This document shows positions 17,346-25,998 of a stretch of 64,000 nucleotides of DNA, one piece after another. Positions within the stretch are counted from its first letter, which is position 1; each line of letters begins with the position of its first letter. Position numbers and translations under genes: made by a program. The notes beneath the pieces were generated by a model. That model made no database searches and was not told the DNA's origin. It saw nothing but the letters and a program-made list of their open reading frames with translations. The stretch is taken from NCBI GenBank assembly GCA_040752275.1, contig JBFMFH010000057.1, positions 1 to 64,000 on the forward strand, given 5' to 3'. This stretch comes from JBFMFH01 sp040752275 (GTDB taxonomy: Bacteria; Acidobacteriota; Vicinamibacteria; Vicinamibacterales; JAKQTR01).

Positions 17346-18343
17346 TCGTTCTCCGGATCGACGGGCCCGCCCGCCGGGTCGAGAGCTCCCGACTCAACGT
17401 CCCGAAGCTGACGTTCGAGGCGCGCGGCGAGATCCCGCGCGCCGTGATGCCCGCGCGACCGGAGGACCTGGTTTCGCGCCGCGACCTCGACGAGGTTGGC
17501 CACGTTCCGGCCGGGTGCGATCGGCATCCTGACGAGCGGTACTCGGATGCCGAGAATCTCGAAGTGCTCGGTGTCGAGGCCGAGGCGTTCGTACTGCCGG
17601 CCGGCCTCCCAGCGTTCGAGCTGCACGACCAACTCGATCCGCTTCGAGGAGCGTGTCGACGACACGCCGAACAGGTCCTCGACGTTGATCACACCGAGGC
17701 CCCGGATCTCCATATGGTAGCGGGTCAATTCCGGGCAGGTTCCGATCAGCACCGACTCCGCCCGGCGCCGGATCTCGATCGCGTCGTCGCCGACGAGTCG
17801 GTGGCCGCGCATCACCAGGTCCAGGGCGCACTCGCTCTTGCCGATGCCGCTTTCGCCCACGATCAGCACGCCGAGGCCGAGCAGGTCCAGCAGCACCGCG
17901 TGCAGCAGCGTCCGCTCGGCCAGGCGATCCTCGAGCACGCCGGTGACCTTCGCAATCGCGACCGGGGTCGGCAGATGCGTCCGGAGCAGCGGCACTTGGG
18001 CCCGTTCCGCCTCCTCGGCGAACTCGGGATGCACGTGGAGTCCGTCGGTGACGAGCGCGCACGGCACCTCGCGGCGCAGCGTCCGCTGCAGCGCCACACG
18101 CCGCGCGCCGGGCGGGAGCTGTTCGAGATAGCCGACTTCGCTGGCGCCGAAGACCAGGATTCTCCCGGGCTGGAGGTAGGAATGGAAGCCCACGAGAGCC
18201 AGGCCGGTCTTCAACACGTAGGGGTTGAGAATGCGCCGATCGAGGCCGCCCCGGCCCGCCACGATTTCGAAGGCGAGGTTGAACGCCTCCGATCGCAGGT
18301 TGAGCAGCCAGCCGACGGTGACATGCGGCGGGGGTACGCTCAT
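17342..18343 (-). CDS. hprK: HPr kinase/phosphorylase
   Basis: A 333-residue bifunctional enzyme that phosphorylates and dephosphorylates HPr Ser46. There is an N-terminal regulatory domain (1-130), Walker A GESGIGKS (163-170), an HRLVGDDAIEI segment, and the HPrK signature MEIRGLGVIN. Its presence together with Ser46-bearing HPr means serine control operates in this Gram-negative. It starts at ATG 18343, 21 bp after hpf. Confidence 0.95.
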   Translation of the reverse strand: MSVPPPHVTVGWLLNLRSEAFNLAFEIVAGRGGLDRRILNPYVLKTGLALVGFHSYLQPGRILVFGASEVGYLEQLPPGARRVALQRTLRREVPCALVTDGLHVHPEFAEEAERAQVPLLRTHLPTPVAIAKVTGVLEDRLAERTLLHAVLLDLLGLGVLIVGESGIGKSECALDLVMRGHRLVGDDAIEIRRRAESVLIGTCPELTRYHMEIRGLGVINVEDLFGVSSTRSSKRIELVVQLERWEAGRQYERLGLDTEHFEILGIRVPLVRMPIAPGRNVANLVEVAARNQVLRSRGHHGARDLAARLERQLRDVESGALDPAGGPVDPENE

Positions 18344-18364
18344 GATGGGTCGCGCCGCTTCGTC

Positions 18365-18898
18365 TCAGGCGTCGGGTTCGATGAGGCCGAGGTCTCCGTC
18401 CTTGCGCCGGTAGAGCACCCGCACCGCATCCGTCTCCGGGTGTCGGAACACCACGAAGGCGTCGGCGCGTTCGCCCACGGAGCGTGCGGCCTCCTCGACG
18501 CTCATCGGCCTGACCGCGTAGCGCCGGGCCCGCACGATGCGGGCCATCGGCGGCGGCGGTGACACCACGGCAGCCGGCACGCGCTTGACGGGCCGCGCCG
18601 CCCGCCTGCGCTGCAGCCACTTGCCCGTCATCCTCTCGGCTTGCGCGGCGATCTTGTCGACGGCGGCCGAGATGGCTTCCTCCCAGGACGTCGCGGCTGC
18701 CCGCCCATGGAGGATCTTGCCGCCCCTGGCGTGGACGTGGACGTCGGCCACGTGACGGAACTTCTCGAGCGACAACTCGATCTGGCCGGACACGACCTTG
18801 GTGCCGATCAGCCGATCCAGCCGTACCACCTTGCGGTCGACGAGCCTCCTGAGGGCCGGGGACAGGTCGACGTGCCGGGTCGTCAACGCCAGTCTCAT
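18365..18898 (-). CDS. hpf: Ribosome hibernation-promoting factor, long form
   Basis: A 177-residue protein with an N-terminal S30AE/YfiA domain (1-95) that binds the 30S decoding centre, a basic/Pro-rich linker (about 96-120) and a C-terminal dimerisation domain (about 120-177; PMSVEEAARSV, AFVVFRHPETDAVRVLYRRKDGDLGLIEP). The long form drives 100S ribosome formation in one protein. It is 7 bp downstream of rpoN, the classic rpoN-hpf pairing. Confidence 0.95.
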   Translation of the reverse strand: MRLALTTRHVDLSPALRRLVDRKVVRLDRLIGTKVVSGQIELSLEKFRHVADVHVHARGGKILHGRAAATSWEEAISAAVDKIAAQAERMTGKWLQRRRAARPVKRVPAAVVSPPPPMARIVRARRYAVRPMSVEEAARSVGERADAFVVFRHPETDAVRVLYRRKDGDLGLIEPDA

Positions 18899-18905
18899 GA
18901 TGGCC

Positions 18906-20336
18906 TCAGTAGAGCATCTTGCGCTGGTTCGACGTGGGAATCCTCATTTCCTCGCGGTATTTCGCGATCGTTCGGCGGGCCAGCACGAGTCCTTCCTTCT
19001 GCAGGATGCTGACGATCTTCGAGTCGCTGAGCGGCCGGCGCGGATCCTCACCCTCGATGATCTTCCTGATGCGCTGCTTGATCGTGACCGAGGACACGCT
19101 TTCGCCATACGAGCTGCTGATCCCGCTGTGGAAGAAGTACTTCATCTCGAAGACGCCCTGGGGCGTGTGCATGTACTTGTTCGTGACCACGCGGCTCACG
19201 GTCGATTCGTGCATGCCGATGTCGTTGGCGACGTCCCGCAGGACCAGCGGTCGCAGATGCTCGATGCCATTGTCCAGGAAGTCCCGCTGGAACTGGATGA
19301 TACTCGTCGCGACCTTGTGGATCGTACGTTGCCGCTGCTCGACGGACTTGATCAGCCAGAGCGCCGACCGGAACTTGTCCTTCACATACGCGCGCGTCTC
19401 GTCGCTCTGCTGCGCGTTCTTGTCGAGCAAGCGCCGGTAGACCGGGCTCACGCGGAGCTGCGGCAGTCCCTCCTCGTTCAGCACGGCCACATACTGGTCC
19501 TCGACCTTGACCACATACACGTCCGGGATCACATACGGCGATGCGGTTCGGTTGTAGCGGCTGCCCGGCTTGGGGTCCAGGTGGCGAATCAGCTCCACGT
19601 GCTCCCTGAGCTCATCCACCGTCGTCCCAAGCCGCTTTGCGATCTCGGGCACCTGGTGGTTCTGCAGCAGCCGCAGATGTTCGGTGACGATCCGTTCCGC
19701 CACCGACACGTCGTCCTCGACGCGCCGCAACTGCAGCAGCAGGCACTCCTGGAGGTCCCGGGCGGCCACGCCGATCGGGTCGAAGCCCTGCACGAGCGCG
19801 AGGGCCTGCTCGACCTCCGCGACGGACCAGTTCCCCATCGCCGCAATCTCGTCCACCGACGCCACCAGGTAGCCGTCATCGTCGAGATTGCCGATGATCG
19901 CCTCCCCGACGGCGCGTATCGTCTCCGACGCTGTCTGGAGCGACAACTGCCACTTCAGATGGTCCGAGAGCGACGTCGTGGTGGACAGGGTGTTCTCGAT
20001 GGGTGGCAGATCCCGCACCTCCTGCGGCGTGTGCGGGCGATAGCCGTCGTCGAGGTAGTCTCCGAAGAAGTACGCGTAGTCGCTGTCGTCCCAATCCTCC
20101 GTTTTCGCCGCCGGCGCCTCGGGGCTCTCGCCTGGCTTGTCGGCGCTCACTCCATCGGCCGGCTGCAGCTCGTCGGTGACCGTCTCCTCCAGGAGGGGAT
20201 TCTCCACAACCTCCTGATTCAGCAGGTCCGCCAGCTCGAGTGTCGACATCGGCAGCAGCTTGATGGCCTGCTGCAGCGACGGGGTCAGGATCAGCTTCTG
20301 AACGAGCTTCGTGTGGAGCTTCTGCTGAATAGCCAT
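18906..20336 (-). CDS. rpoN: RNA polymerase sigma-54 factor
   Basis: A 476-residue sigma-54. The N-terminal activator-responsive region starts QKLHTKLVQKLILTPSLQQA, an acidic region follows (about 60-100), then the core-binding domain, and the C-terminus has the RpoN box ARRTIAKYREEM (about 453-464). I placed the start at ATG 20336; the frame stays open upstream. It lies 34 bp after lptB, as in many proteobacteria (lptB-rpoN-hpf). Confidence 0.96.
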   Translation of the reverse strand: MAIQQKLHTKLVQKLILTPSLQQAIKLLPMSTLELADLLNQEVVENPLLEETVTDELQPADGVSADKPGESPEAPAAKTEDWDDSDYAYFFGDYLDDGYRPHTPQEVRDLPPIENTLSTTTSLSDHLKWQLSLQTASETIRAVGEAIIGNLDDDGYLVASVDEIAAMGNWSVAEVEQALALVQGFDPIGVAARDLQECLLLQLRRVEDDVSVAERIVTEHLRLLQNHQVPEIAKRLGTTVDELREHVELIRHLDPKPGSRYNRTASPYVIPDVYVVKVEDQYVAVLNEEGLPQLRVSPVYRRLLDKNAQQSDETRAYVKDKFRSALWLIKSVEQRQRTIHKVATSIIQFQRDFLDNGIEHLRPLVLRDVANDIGMHESTVSRVVTNKYMHTPQGVFEMKYFFHSGISSSYGESVSSVTIKQRIRKIIEGEDPRRPLSDSKIVSILQKEGLVLARRTIAKYREEMRIPTSNQRKMLY

Positions 20337-20370
20337 GTCTACAACGGCGAGTGTAGTCGTTCGGGCTCCG

Positions 20371-21096
20371 TCAGTCCAGACGGAAATCGGCCCCCAGATA
20401 GATGCGCCGCACATCCCGGTCCGCCGCCAGCGACCCTGGGGTGCCGCTGCGGAAGATCATGCCGTCGTTCACGATGTACGCCCTGTCGGTGATCCGGAGC
20501 GTCTCCCGGACGTTGTGGTCGGTGACGAGGACGCCAATGCCGCGCTCCTTGAGGTGGAAGACGATCTTCTGGATCTCCGCCACCGCAATCGGGTCGATCC
20601 CCGCCAGCGGTTCGTCCAGCAGCATGAACTTCGGCCGCACGACCAGCGCCCGCGTGATTTCGACCCGCCGGCGCTCGCCCCCGGACAGGGTGTAGGCCGG
20701 GGCGTTCGCCAGCGGAGCGAGGTTCAGCTCCGACAGCAGTTCGTCGAGGCGCGCGCGCCGTTCGCGCCTCGACAGGCGGAGGGTCTCGAGAATCGCCGTG
20801 ATGTTCTGGGCCACGGTCAGGCCCCTGAATATCGACGGCTCCTGCGGTAGATACCCGATCCCCTTGCGGGCACGGACGTACATCGGATCCGACGTGACGT
20901 CCTGGCCGTCGAGCAGCACCCGCCCCGAATCCGGAGCGGTGAGCCCGACAGCCATGTAGAACGTCGTGGTCTTCCCGGCACCGTTGGGGCCGAGCAGTCC
21001 GACGACCTCGCCCGACTGCACGTCGACGCTGACGCCCTTGACGACCGTGCGCCCGCCGTAGGACTTCGTGAGCTTGTCGGTTCGGAGTGTGGCCAT
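20371..21096 (-). CDS. lptB: LPS export ABC transporter ATPase LptB
   Basis: A 241-residue ABC ATPase powering LPS extraction with LptF-LptG and LptC. Walker A GPNGAGKTTT (36-45), Q-loop LPQEPSIF, signature TLSGGERRRVEI, Walker B FMLLDEPLAGID, and H-loop TDHNVRE are all present. The ATG at 21096 directly abuts the stop of the LptC/LptA-like gene (no gap). Confidence 0.96.
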   Translation of the reverse strand: MATLRTDKLTKSYGGRTVVKGVSVDVQSGEVVGLLGPNGAGKTTTFYMAVGLTAPDSGRVLLDGQDVTSDPMYVRARKGIGYLPQEPSIFRGLTVAQNITAILETLRLSRRERRARLDELLSELNLAPLANAPAYTLSGGERRRVEITRALVVRPKFMLLDEPLAGIDPIAVAEIQKIVFHLKERGIGVLVTDHNVRETLRITDRAYIVNDGMIFRSGTPGSLAADRDVRRIYLGADFRLD

Positions 21097-23226
21097 TCAG
21101 GTGGAGCGGCGCTCGCCGCACGGCGCGCCACCCGTCGTCTGGGTGCGGGCTTCCTGGTTGCCGTCGACGATGATCGTATCGGCCGCCTTGTAGAAAGTCA
21201 AAGAGCGGCCCGAGATGTCCCGGCATTGCGCGACGATCCGCACGGGTACGCCCTGCATCGCGTAGCGCCCGTCTGCGTCGATGTATGTCAACCGGTCGCC
21301 GCTCGCCTGCCGCTCGCCCACCTGCACCGTGACGGCCGTGTAGGCCTCGACGCGCACGAGTTGCGCGCCCGATTCGGAAAGGACGACCTCGATCCTCCCC
21401 GCCCGCAGGTCACCCTGCGGTCCCGACACGTGGGCGTTGCGCGTATAGGTGGCCTTGCGGGACGCTTCGTCGTAGGCGAGGCTGTCGGCGCTGGCAATCG
21501 TCGGCTGCCGCTCGCTCGCACCCCCCTGCTCATCGCGCCTCTCGAGCATCAGCGTCGACCGCACGCTCCCGCGCGCACTCAGATTGCCCGTGGCGTCGTC
21601 GATCGTCAATTCGTCGCCCTGAATCGCCGTGTCGCCCTGCCACAGCCGCGCGCCGCCGGCGTAGCTGGCTCGCCGCGTCGCCCCGTCGTACGACAGCGTC
21701 TGGGCAGTTGCATAGACTGGCCGGTCCGCCTGGAGCATGGACGAACGCGTCGGCGTCGACGACGAGGCGTCACCCGACGAAGGGGCGGAGGTGGGCAGCA
21801 GCACGCTGCGGACCTTCTCGGTCGCGACGATCTTCCGGCCTTCCAGCGTCAGCAGGACCGTCCCTCCCTCGATCGCGGCCTGGCCGTCGGTCACCCGCGG
21901 GACCCGACCCGACGCGTCGTCGACGCCGGCCAGCTCAACGACGCCTTCAATCACCCGGTACGTCGCCTGGGTCGACTGGGCACTGACGCGGTCCTCGTCG
22001 AAGGAGAATCCGCCGTCGAAGCGCGCTTCGCCAACCTCGCCGAAGCCCGGTGCCACAACCAGCGTCATCGACTCCGCGCCCGCAACCCGCGTGACGGCGG
22101 AGCCCGGCGGCGTCTCACGGTATTCAACGCCACCGAGAAACGTGGCCGTACTCAGCCCTCCCCCGCCTTCGCCTGACGCCGCCAACGTGTCCGCGCGTAC
22201 GGTCATTGCGCCCTGGCGCCCTTCGGCCGGCAGCTCGAGGCGCACATCCTCGCGGGCACTGAGCGAGGTGACCGTCACGCCGTCGTCGGCCAGGCGAAGC
22301 TCGATCCAGCGCGCCGCAATCCGTCTCGGCTCTGCGGCGGCGCCGGCCACGTCGATGGACGCCGTGCCGGAGAGCGTCGCCCCCCGCAAGGTGTGGCCAT
22401 CCTCGGCGAACTCGACGCTCAGATCGTCGGCCTTCATGCCGCGCAGGGTCCCGGCGGCCTCGCCCAGACCGGTGACGCGCCCCGCCCGCTGCATCTCGAG
22501 CACCTGCACTTTCGATTGGTCGTCGCTGAGATACGCGGTCGCCTGCTCGCTCTGAAGGGTGCGCCCCTGGTGGACGAGCGTGAATCCGCCTTCGAATCGC
22601 GCGTAGTGGTCAGGGCGCGCCAGCCCCGCACTGCCAGCGGAGATCTCAACCGGCGCGCCGTCGGGGCCGTCCGGCGCCAGGCTCAGCCTGGCCTGCTCGA
22701 GGAGCCAAAGCACATCCCTCTTCAGGTCGTAGGTCAGTCCGACCGACGAGCCGGTCATCGTGCCCGCCGAGAACGTCGTCGGGCCCGACGCGCGCACCAC
22801 GCCCTCGGACTGCATCAGGGCTGCCTCGCGCGCACTCGCTTTCAGGCCGTCGTCCGAGGTCAGCTCGACGCCGCCCGAGAACTCGAGGTGGTCCTGATCG
22901 CCGCCAACACGGGCCTCCGCGCTGGTGACGCGGAACGCCCGTCCGGCCCGTTCGTCGACGAAGACCCGGGCACCCTGCAGTCGCTGGCGGCCGTCGGGAT
23001 AGAGAAGGAGTCGATCGTACTCGACCCGGAAGTCCTGGTTCTCCCCCTTGAAGGTGCGGCTATCGCCACCGGTGATCTCGGCCGCCGCTCCGGGGTCGAC
23101 CCGCCCCACGATCGAGGCGGGCGGGGCCGGCGCCCGGCCATGCCGGATCGCCACGTAGACGAGAACGGCGAACCCGACCCCGAACACGGCGATCGCGGCC
23201 CGAAGCCGCCGCTGCCACGCGGTCAC
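21097..23226 (-). CDS. lptC/lptA: LptC-LptA fused periplasmic LPS-bridge protein
   Basis: A 709-residue protein with an N-terminal TM anchor (AIAVFGVGFAVLVYVAI), an LptC-like domain (about 40-200) and several OstA/LptA-like beta-rich segments through to the C-terminus (for example around ARRASYAGGARLWQGD and SRKATYTRNAHVSG). A normal LptC (about 190 residues) plus LptA (about 180) total about 370, so this protein has room for roughly two extra modules. It would form a longer built-in periplasmic bridge. GTG start at 23226 overlaps the recJ stop by 4 bp. Domain number is my reading by eye. Confidence 0.8.
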   Translation of the reverse strand: MTAWQRRLRAAIAVFGVGFAVLVYVAIRHGRAPAPPASIVGRVDPGAAAEITGGDSRTFKGENQDFRVEYDRLLLYPDGRQRLQGARVFVDERAGRAFRVTSAEARVGGDQDHLEFSGGVELTSDDGLKASAREAALMQSEGVVRASGPTTFSAGTMTGSSVGLTYDLKRDVLWLLEQARLSLAPDGPDGAPVEISAGSAGLARPDHYARFEGGFTLVHQGRTLQSEQATAYLSDDQSKVQVLEMQRAGRVTGLGEAAGTLRGMKADDLSVEFAEDGHTLRGATLSGTASIDVAGAAAEPRRIAARWIELRLADDGVTVTSLSAREDVRLELPAEGRQGAMTVRADTLAASGEGGGGLSTATFLGGVEYRETPPGSAVTRVAGAESMTLVVAPGFGEVGEARFDGGFSFDEDRVSAQSTQATYRVIEGVVELAGVDDASGRVPRVTDGQAAIEGGTVLLTLEGRKIVATEKVRSVLLPTSAPSSGDASSSTPTRSSMLQADRPVYATAQTLSYDGATRRASYAGGARLWQGDTAIQGDELTIDDATGNLSARGSVRSTLMLERRDEQGGASERQPTIASADSLAYDEASRKATYTRNAHVSGPQGDLRAGRIEVVLSESGAQLVRVEAYTAVTVQVGERQASGDRLTYIDADGRYAMQGVPVRIVAQCRDISGRSLTFYKAADTIIVDGNQEARTQTTGGAPCGERRST

Positions 23227-24950
23227 GCTCGTTCCCCGGTGCTGGGGCGGATGTCGGCCAGAGACAACTCGACCGATGAGCGCCCGTTGAAGGTATTCTC
23301 CTCGACCGAGAATGCGGCGTCCAGACCCTCCCGGGCCGCCTCGATCTCCGCCGCCCGTCCGGCTCCGCGCCAGAACACCCCCCGGATCGCCACGCCGTGC
23401 TGGCGAAGTCCGACGCTCAGGTGCCGATCCTTGAGGCGGCGCGGGCCATCGGTCACCTGGAGGCCTTCGGAGGCAAACAGGGGCCGGGGGTTACCGATGC
23501 CGAAGGGCGCGAGCTGGTTGACCCGCTCGATAAGCGGCAGGGTCAGTTGCCGGAATGTGACCCGACCATCGATTCGCAGCCTCGGGCGGAGGTCGTCCGG
23601 CCCGAGGCGATCGTCGGCCCAGGCGGTCACGCCCGCGCGGAAGGCCTTGAGGCGATCCGTCGCCAGCGTCAACCCGGCCGCCATCTTGTGGCCGCCGAAT
23701 CGTTCGAGCTCGCCGCTGCAGGACTCGAGCGCCTCCAGCATGTCGAAGCCTGGGATGCTGCGGCACGATCCGTGGGCCGAGTCGCCGTCGATCGAGAGAA
23801 CGATGGCAGGCCGGTGGTAGGTCTCCACGAGCTTCGACGCAACGATGCCGATGACTCCGCGATGCCAGCCCTCGCCAGCCACGACCAGGAGCGACCGGGC
23901 GCCGATGTGCGGGTCACCGTCGATCAGGCGACGGGCCTCGGCGACGGTGGTCCGCTCCTCCTGCTGGCGGCGCTCGTTCTCCTCGTTCAGCTGCTCGGCC
24001 AGCGCCTTCGCCTCGTCGGCCATCGCCTCATCGGACGCGAGAAGCAGCCTGAGGGCAATGTCCGGGGTGCTCATACGCCCGGCCGCGTTCAGGCGGGGGG
24101 CCAGCATGAACGACACGTGATAGCTGCTGATGGGCCGCCCGAGCAGGCCGCTGGCCTGGAGGAGGGCGCGGAGGCCGGTCTTGTGGGGGCCGCGCGAGAG
24201 CAAGTCGAGTCCGACACTCGCAATCACCCGGTTCTCGCCCAGGACCGGCACCACGTCGGCGACCGTCCCGATGGCGGCGACCTTCACGAATGCCGGCAGC
24301 CAGTGCGCCCGATCCGTGCGCTGGCAGATGGCCTGCACCAGCTTCAGTGCGACGCCCGCCCCGGAGAGGTCCTTGTCCGGGTACGCACAATCGGGCCGTT
24401 TCGGATTGACGATGGCAAAGGCGGGCGGCAGCGTGTCGTCGGGCTCGTGATGGTCCGTGATGATCAGGTCCATGCCGAGGTCGCGTGCTCGACGGGCCGC
24501 CTCGGTCCCGCGAATGCCACAGTCGACGGAGACCACGACGCTGGTGCCTTCCGCGCGCAGCCGCTCGATCGCGGGGACGTTCAGGCCGTACCCGTCGCGG
24601 AGTCGTTCCGGCACGAAGTGCACCACATCCGCACCAAGGAGTTCAAGCACGCGCCGCACGACGACGGTCGCGGTGATGCCGTCGACGTCGTAGTCGCCGT
24701 GAACCGCGACCCGCTCCCCGCGGGCCATCGCCGCGAGCAGGCGATCGACGGCCCGGGGCATGTCGGTCAGCAACCAGGGATCGTGCAGATGGTCCAGTCG
24801 CGGATGCAGGAAACGCTCGACCGCGTCGGGCGCATGGAGCCCGCGCAGCGCCAGGAGCCGCGCGATCACCGGGTCGAGACCGAGTTCGTCAACCAGCCGG
24901 CGGACCCTTCCGTCGTCGCACGCCAGGTCCTCCCAGAGGTAGGAGACCAT
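23223..24950 (-). CDS. recJ: Single-stranded-DNA-specific exonuclease RecJ
   Basis: A 575-residue 5'-3' exonuclease. DHH-family metal motifs are visible: HGDYDVDG (motif I), VDCG, ITDHHEP (motif III), the DVVPVLGENR segment, and DHHA1-type GGHKMAAGL. The OB-like C-terminal domain is present. I chose ATG 24950, which overlaps the accA stop by one base (TGATG); a longer open frame upstream only mirrors accA. Confidence 0.94.
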   Translation of the reverse strand: MVSYLWEDLACDDGRVRRLVDELGLDPVIARLLALRGLHAPDAVERFLHPRLDHLHDPWLLTDMPRAVDRLLAAMARGERVAVHGDYDVDGITATVVVRRVLELLGADVVHFVPERLRDGYGLNVPAIERLRAEGTSVVVSVDCGIRGTEAARRARDLGMDLIITDHHEPDDTLPPAFAIVNPKRPDCAYPDKDLSGAGVALKLVQAICQRTDRAHWLPAFVKVAAIGTVADVVPVLGENRVIASVGLDLLSRGPHKTGLRALLQASGLLGRPISSYHVSFMLAPRLNAAGRMSTPDIALRLLLASDEAMADEAKALAEQLNEENERRQQEERTTVAEARRLIDGDPHIGARSLLVVAGEGWHRGVIGIVASKLVETYHRPAIVLSIDGDSAHGSCRSIPGFDMLEALESCSGELERFGGHKMAAGLTLATDRLKAFRAGVTAWADDRLGPDDLRPRLRIDGRVTFRQLTLPLIERVNQLAPFGIGNPRPLFASEGLQVTDGPRRLKDRHLSVGLRQHGVAIRGVFWRGAGRAAEIEAAREGLDAAFSVEENTFNGRSSVELSLADIRPSTGERA

Positions 24951-25978
24951 CACGTTCCGGCGGAACCGGTCTCGTCGGCGGGAGGACCTGCCGCTTCCGG
25001 CGGGGGCGCCACCGACAGGTCGGCGAACTCCAGGCCGAGCCGCCCCATGTTCCTGAACTTGCGATAGCGCTGCTGCAGCCGCGCGGCCGGCTCGATGGCG
25101 GATACCTCGCCCAGCGCCCGCTGCAGGGCGGCATCGACGAGGGCTGCCGCGGCGGCCGGGGCCTGGTGTGCCCCGCCCGTCGGCTCGGGCACGATCTCGT
25201 CGACGATGCCCAGGTGCAGCAGGTCGGGCGCCGTGAGCTTGAGGGCTTCGGCGGCCTCCACCTTGCGGGTCGCGTCCCTCCACAGGATGGCGGCACATCC
25301 CTCCGGAGGGATGACGCTGTAGATGGCGAACTCCTGGATGAGCACGCGATCCCCAATGGCGATGCCCAGCGCGCCGCCGCTGCCGCCTTCGCCGCACACC
25401 AGGACGACTACCGGCACGTCGAGCACGCTCATCTCGCGGAGGTTGAGCGCGATCGCCTCGGCGACGCCTCGCTCCTCGGACTCGATGCCCGGGTAGGCCG
25501 CCGGCGTATCCACGAAGACGATCACCGGGCGCCGGAACTTCTCGGCGACGCGCATCGTCCGCAGTGCCTTGCGGTACCCGTCTGGACGCGCGTAGCCGAA
25601 GTTCCTGAGGATCTTCTCCTTCGTCGTGCGCCCCTTGTGGTGGCCGACGACCAGCACCGGCCTGTCGTGGAAGCGCGCGAAGCCGCACACGATGGCTTGG
25701 TCGTCGGCAAACCGCCGGTCACCGTGGATCTCGTCGTAGTCGGTGAACAGGCGCTCGATGTAGTCCTGGGTGCTCGGACGGTTCGGGTGGCGCGCGACGA
25801 GCACACGCTGCCACGGCGTCAGGCCGGCGTAGATCTCGCTTCGCAGCGACTCGACGCGCGACGAGAGCTGAGCCATCTCCGCGGAGCGCGCGTCGGTGCG
25901 CGGCATCAGGCTCAGCGCCTCGATTTCCTTCAACAGGACTCCGATCGGTTCCTCGAATTCGAGCAGGTCGGCTGGCAT
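24950..25978 (-). CDS. accA: Acetyl-CoA carboxylase carboxyltransferase alpha subunit
   Basis: A 342-residue AccA, transferring the carboxyl group to acetyl-CoA for malonyl-CoA synthesis. Family landmarks are TPWQRVLVARHPNRP, GHHKGR, the NFGYARPDGYRKALR loop, DTPAAYPGIESEERG and CGEGGSGGALGI. The C-terminus has a Pro/Ala-rich extension. It is 20 bp downstream of dnaE. accD is not in the window. Confidence 0.96.
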   Translation of the reverse strand: MPADLLEFEEPIGVLLKEIEALSLMPRTDARSAEMAQLSSRVESLRSEIYAGLTPWQRVLVARHPNRPSTQDYIERLFTDYDEIHGDRRFADDQAIVCGFARFHDRPVLVVGHHKGRTTKEKILRNFGYARPDGYRKALRTMRVAEKFRRPVIVFVDTPAAYPGIESEERGVAEAIALNLREMSVLDVPVVVLVCGEGGSGGALGIAIGDRVLIQEFAIYSVIPPEGCAAILWRDATRKVEAAEALKLTAPDLLHLGIVDEIVPEPTGGAHQAPAAAAALVDAALQRALGEVSAIEPAARLQQRYRKFRNMGRLGLEFADLSVAPPPEAAGPPADETGSAGT

Positions 25979-25998
25979 GAGTCGTCTCGTCCCTCATC

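Noticed and set aside
13940..18343. A complete sugar-transport PTS.
   Set aside because: No EIIB, EIIC or EIID gene exists in or next to the cluster.
24951..25688. An extended N-terminus for RecJ reaching into accA.
   Set aside because: The extension is only the out-of-frame copy of accA; the ATG at 24950 gives the normal family length and overlaps the accA stop by one base.
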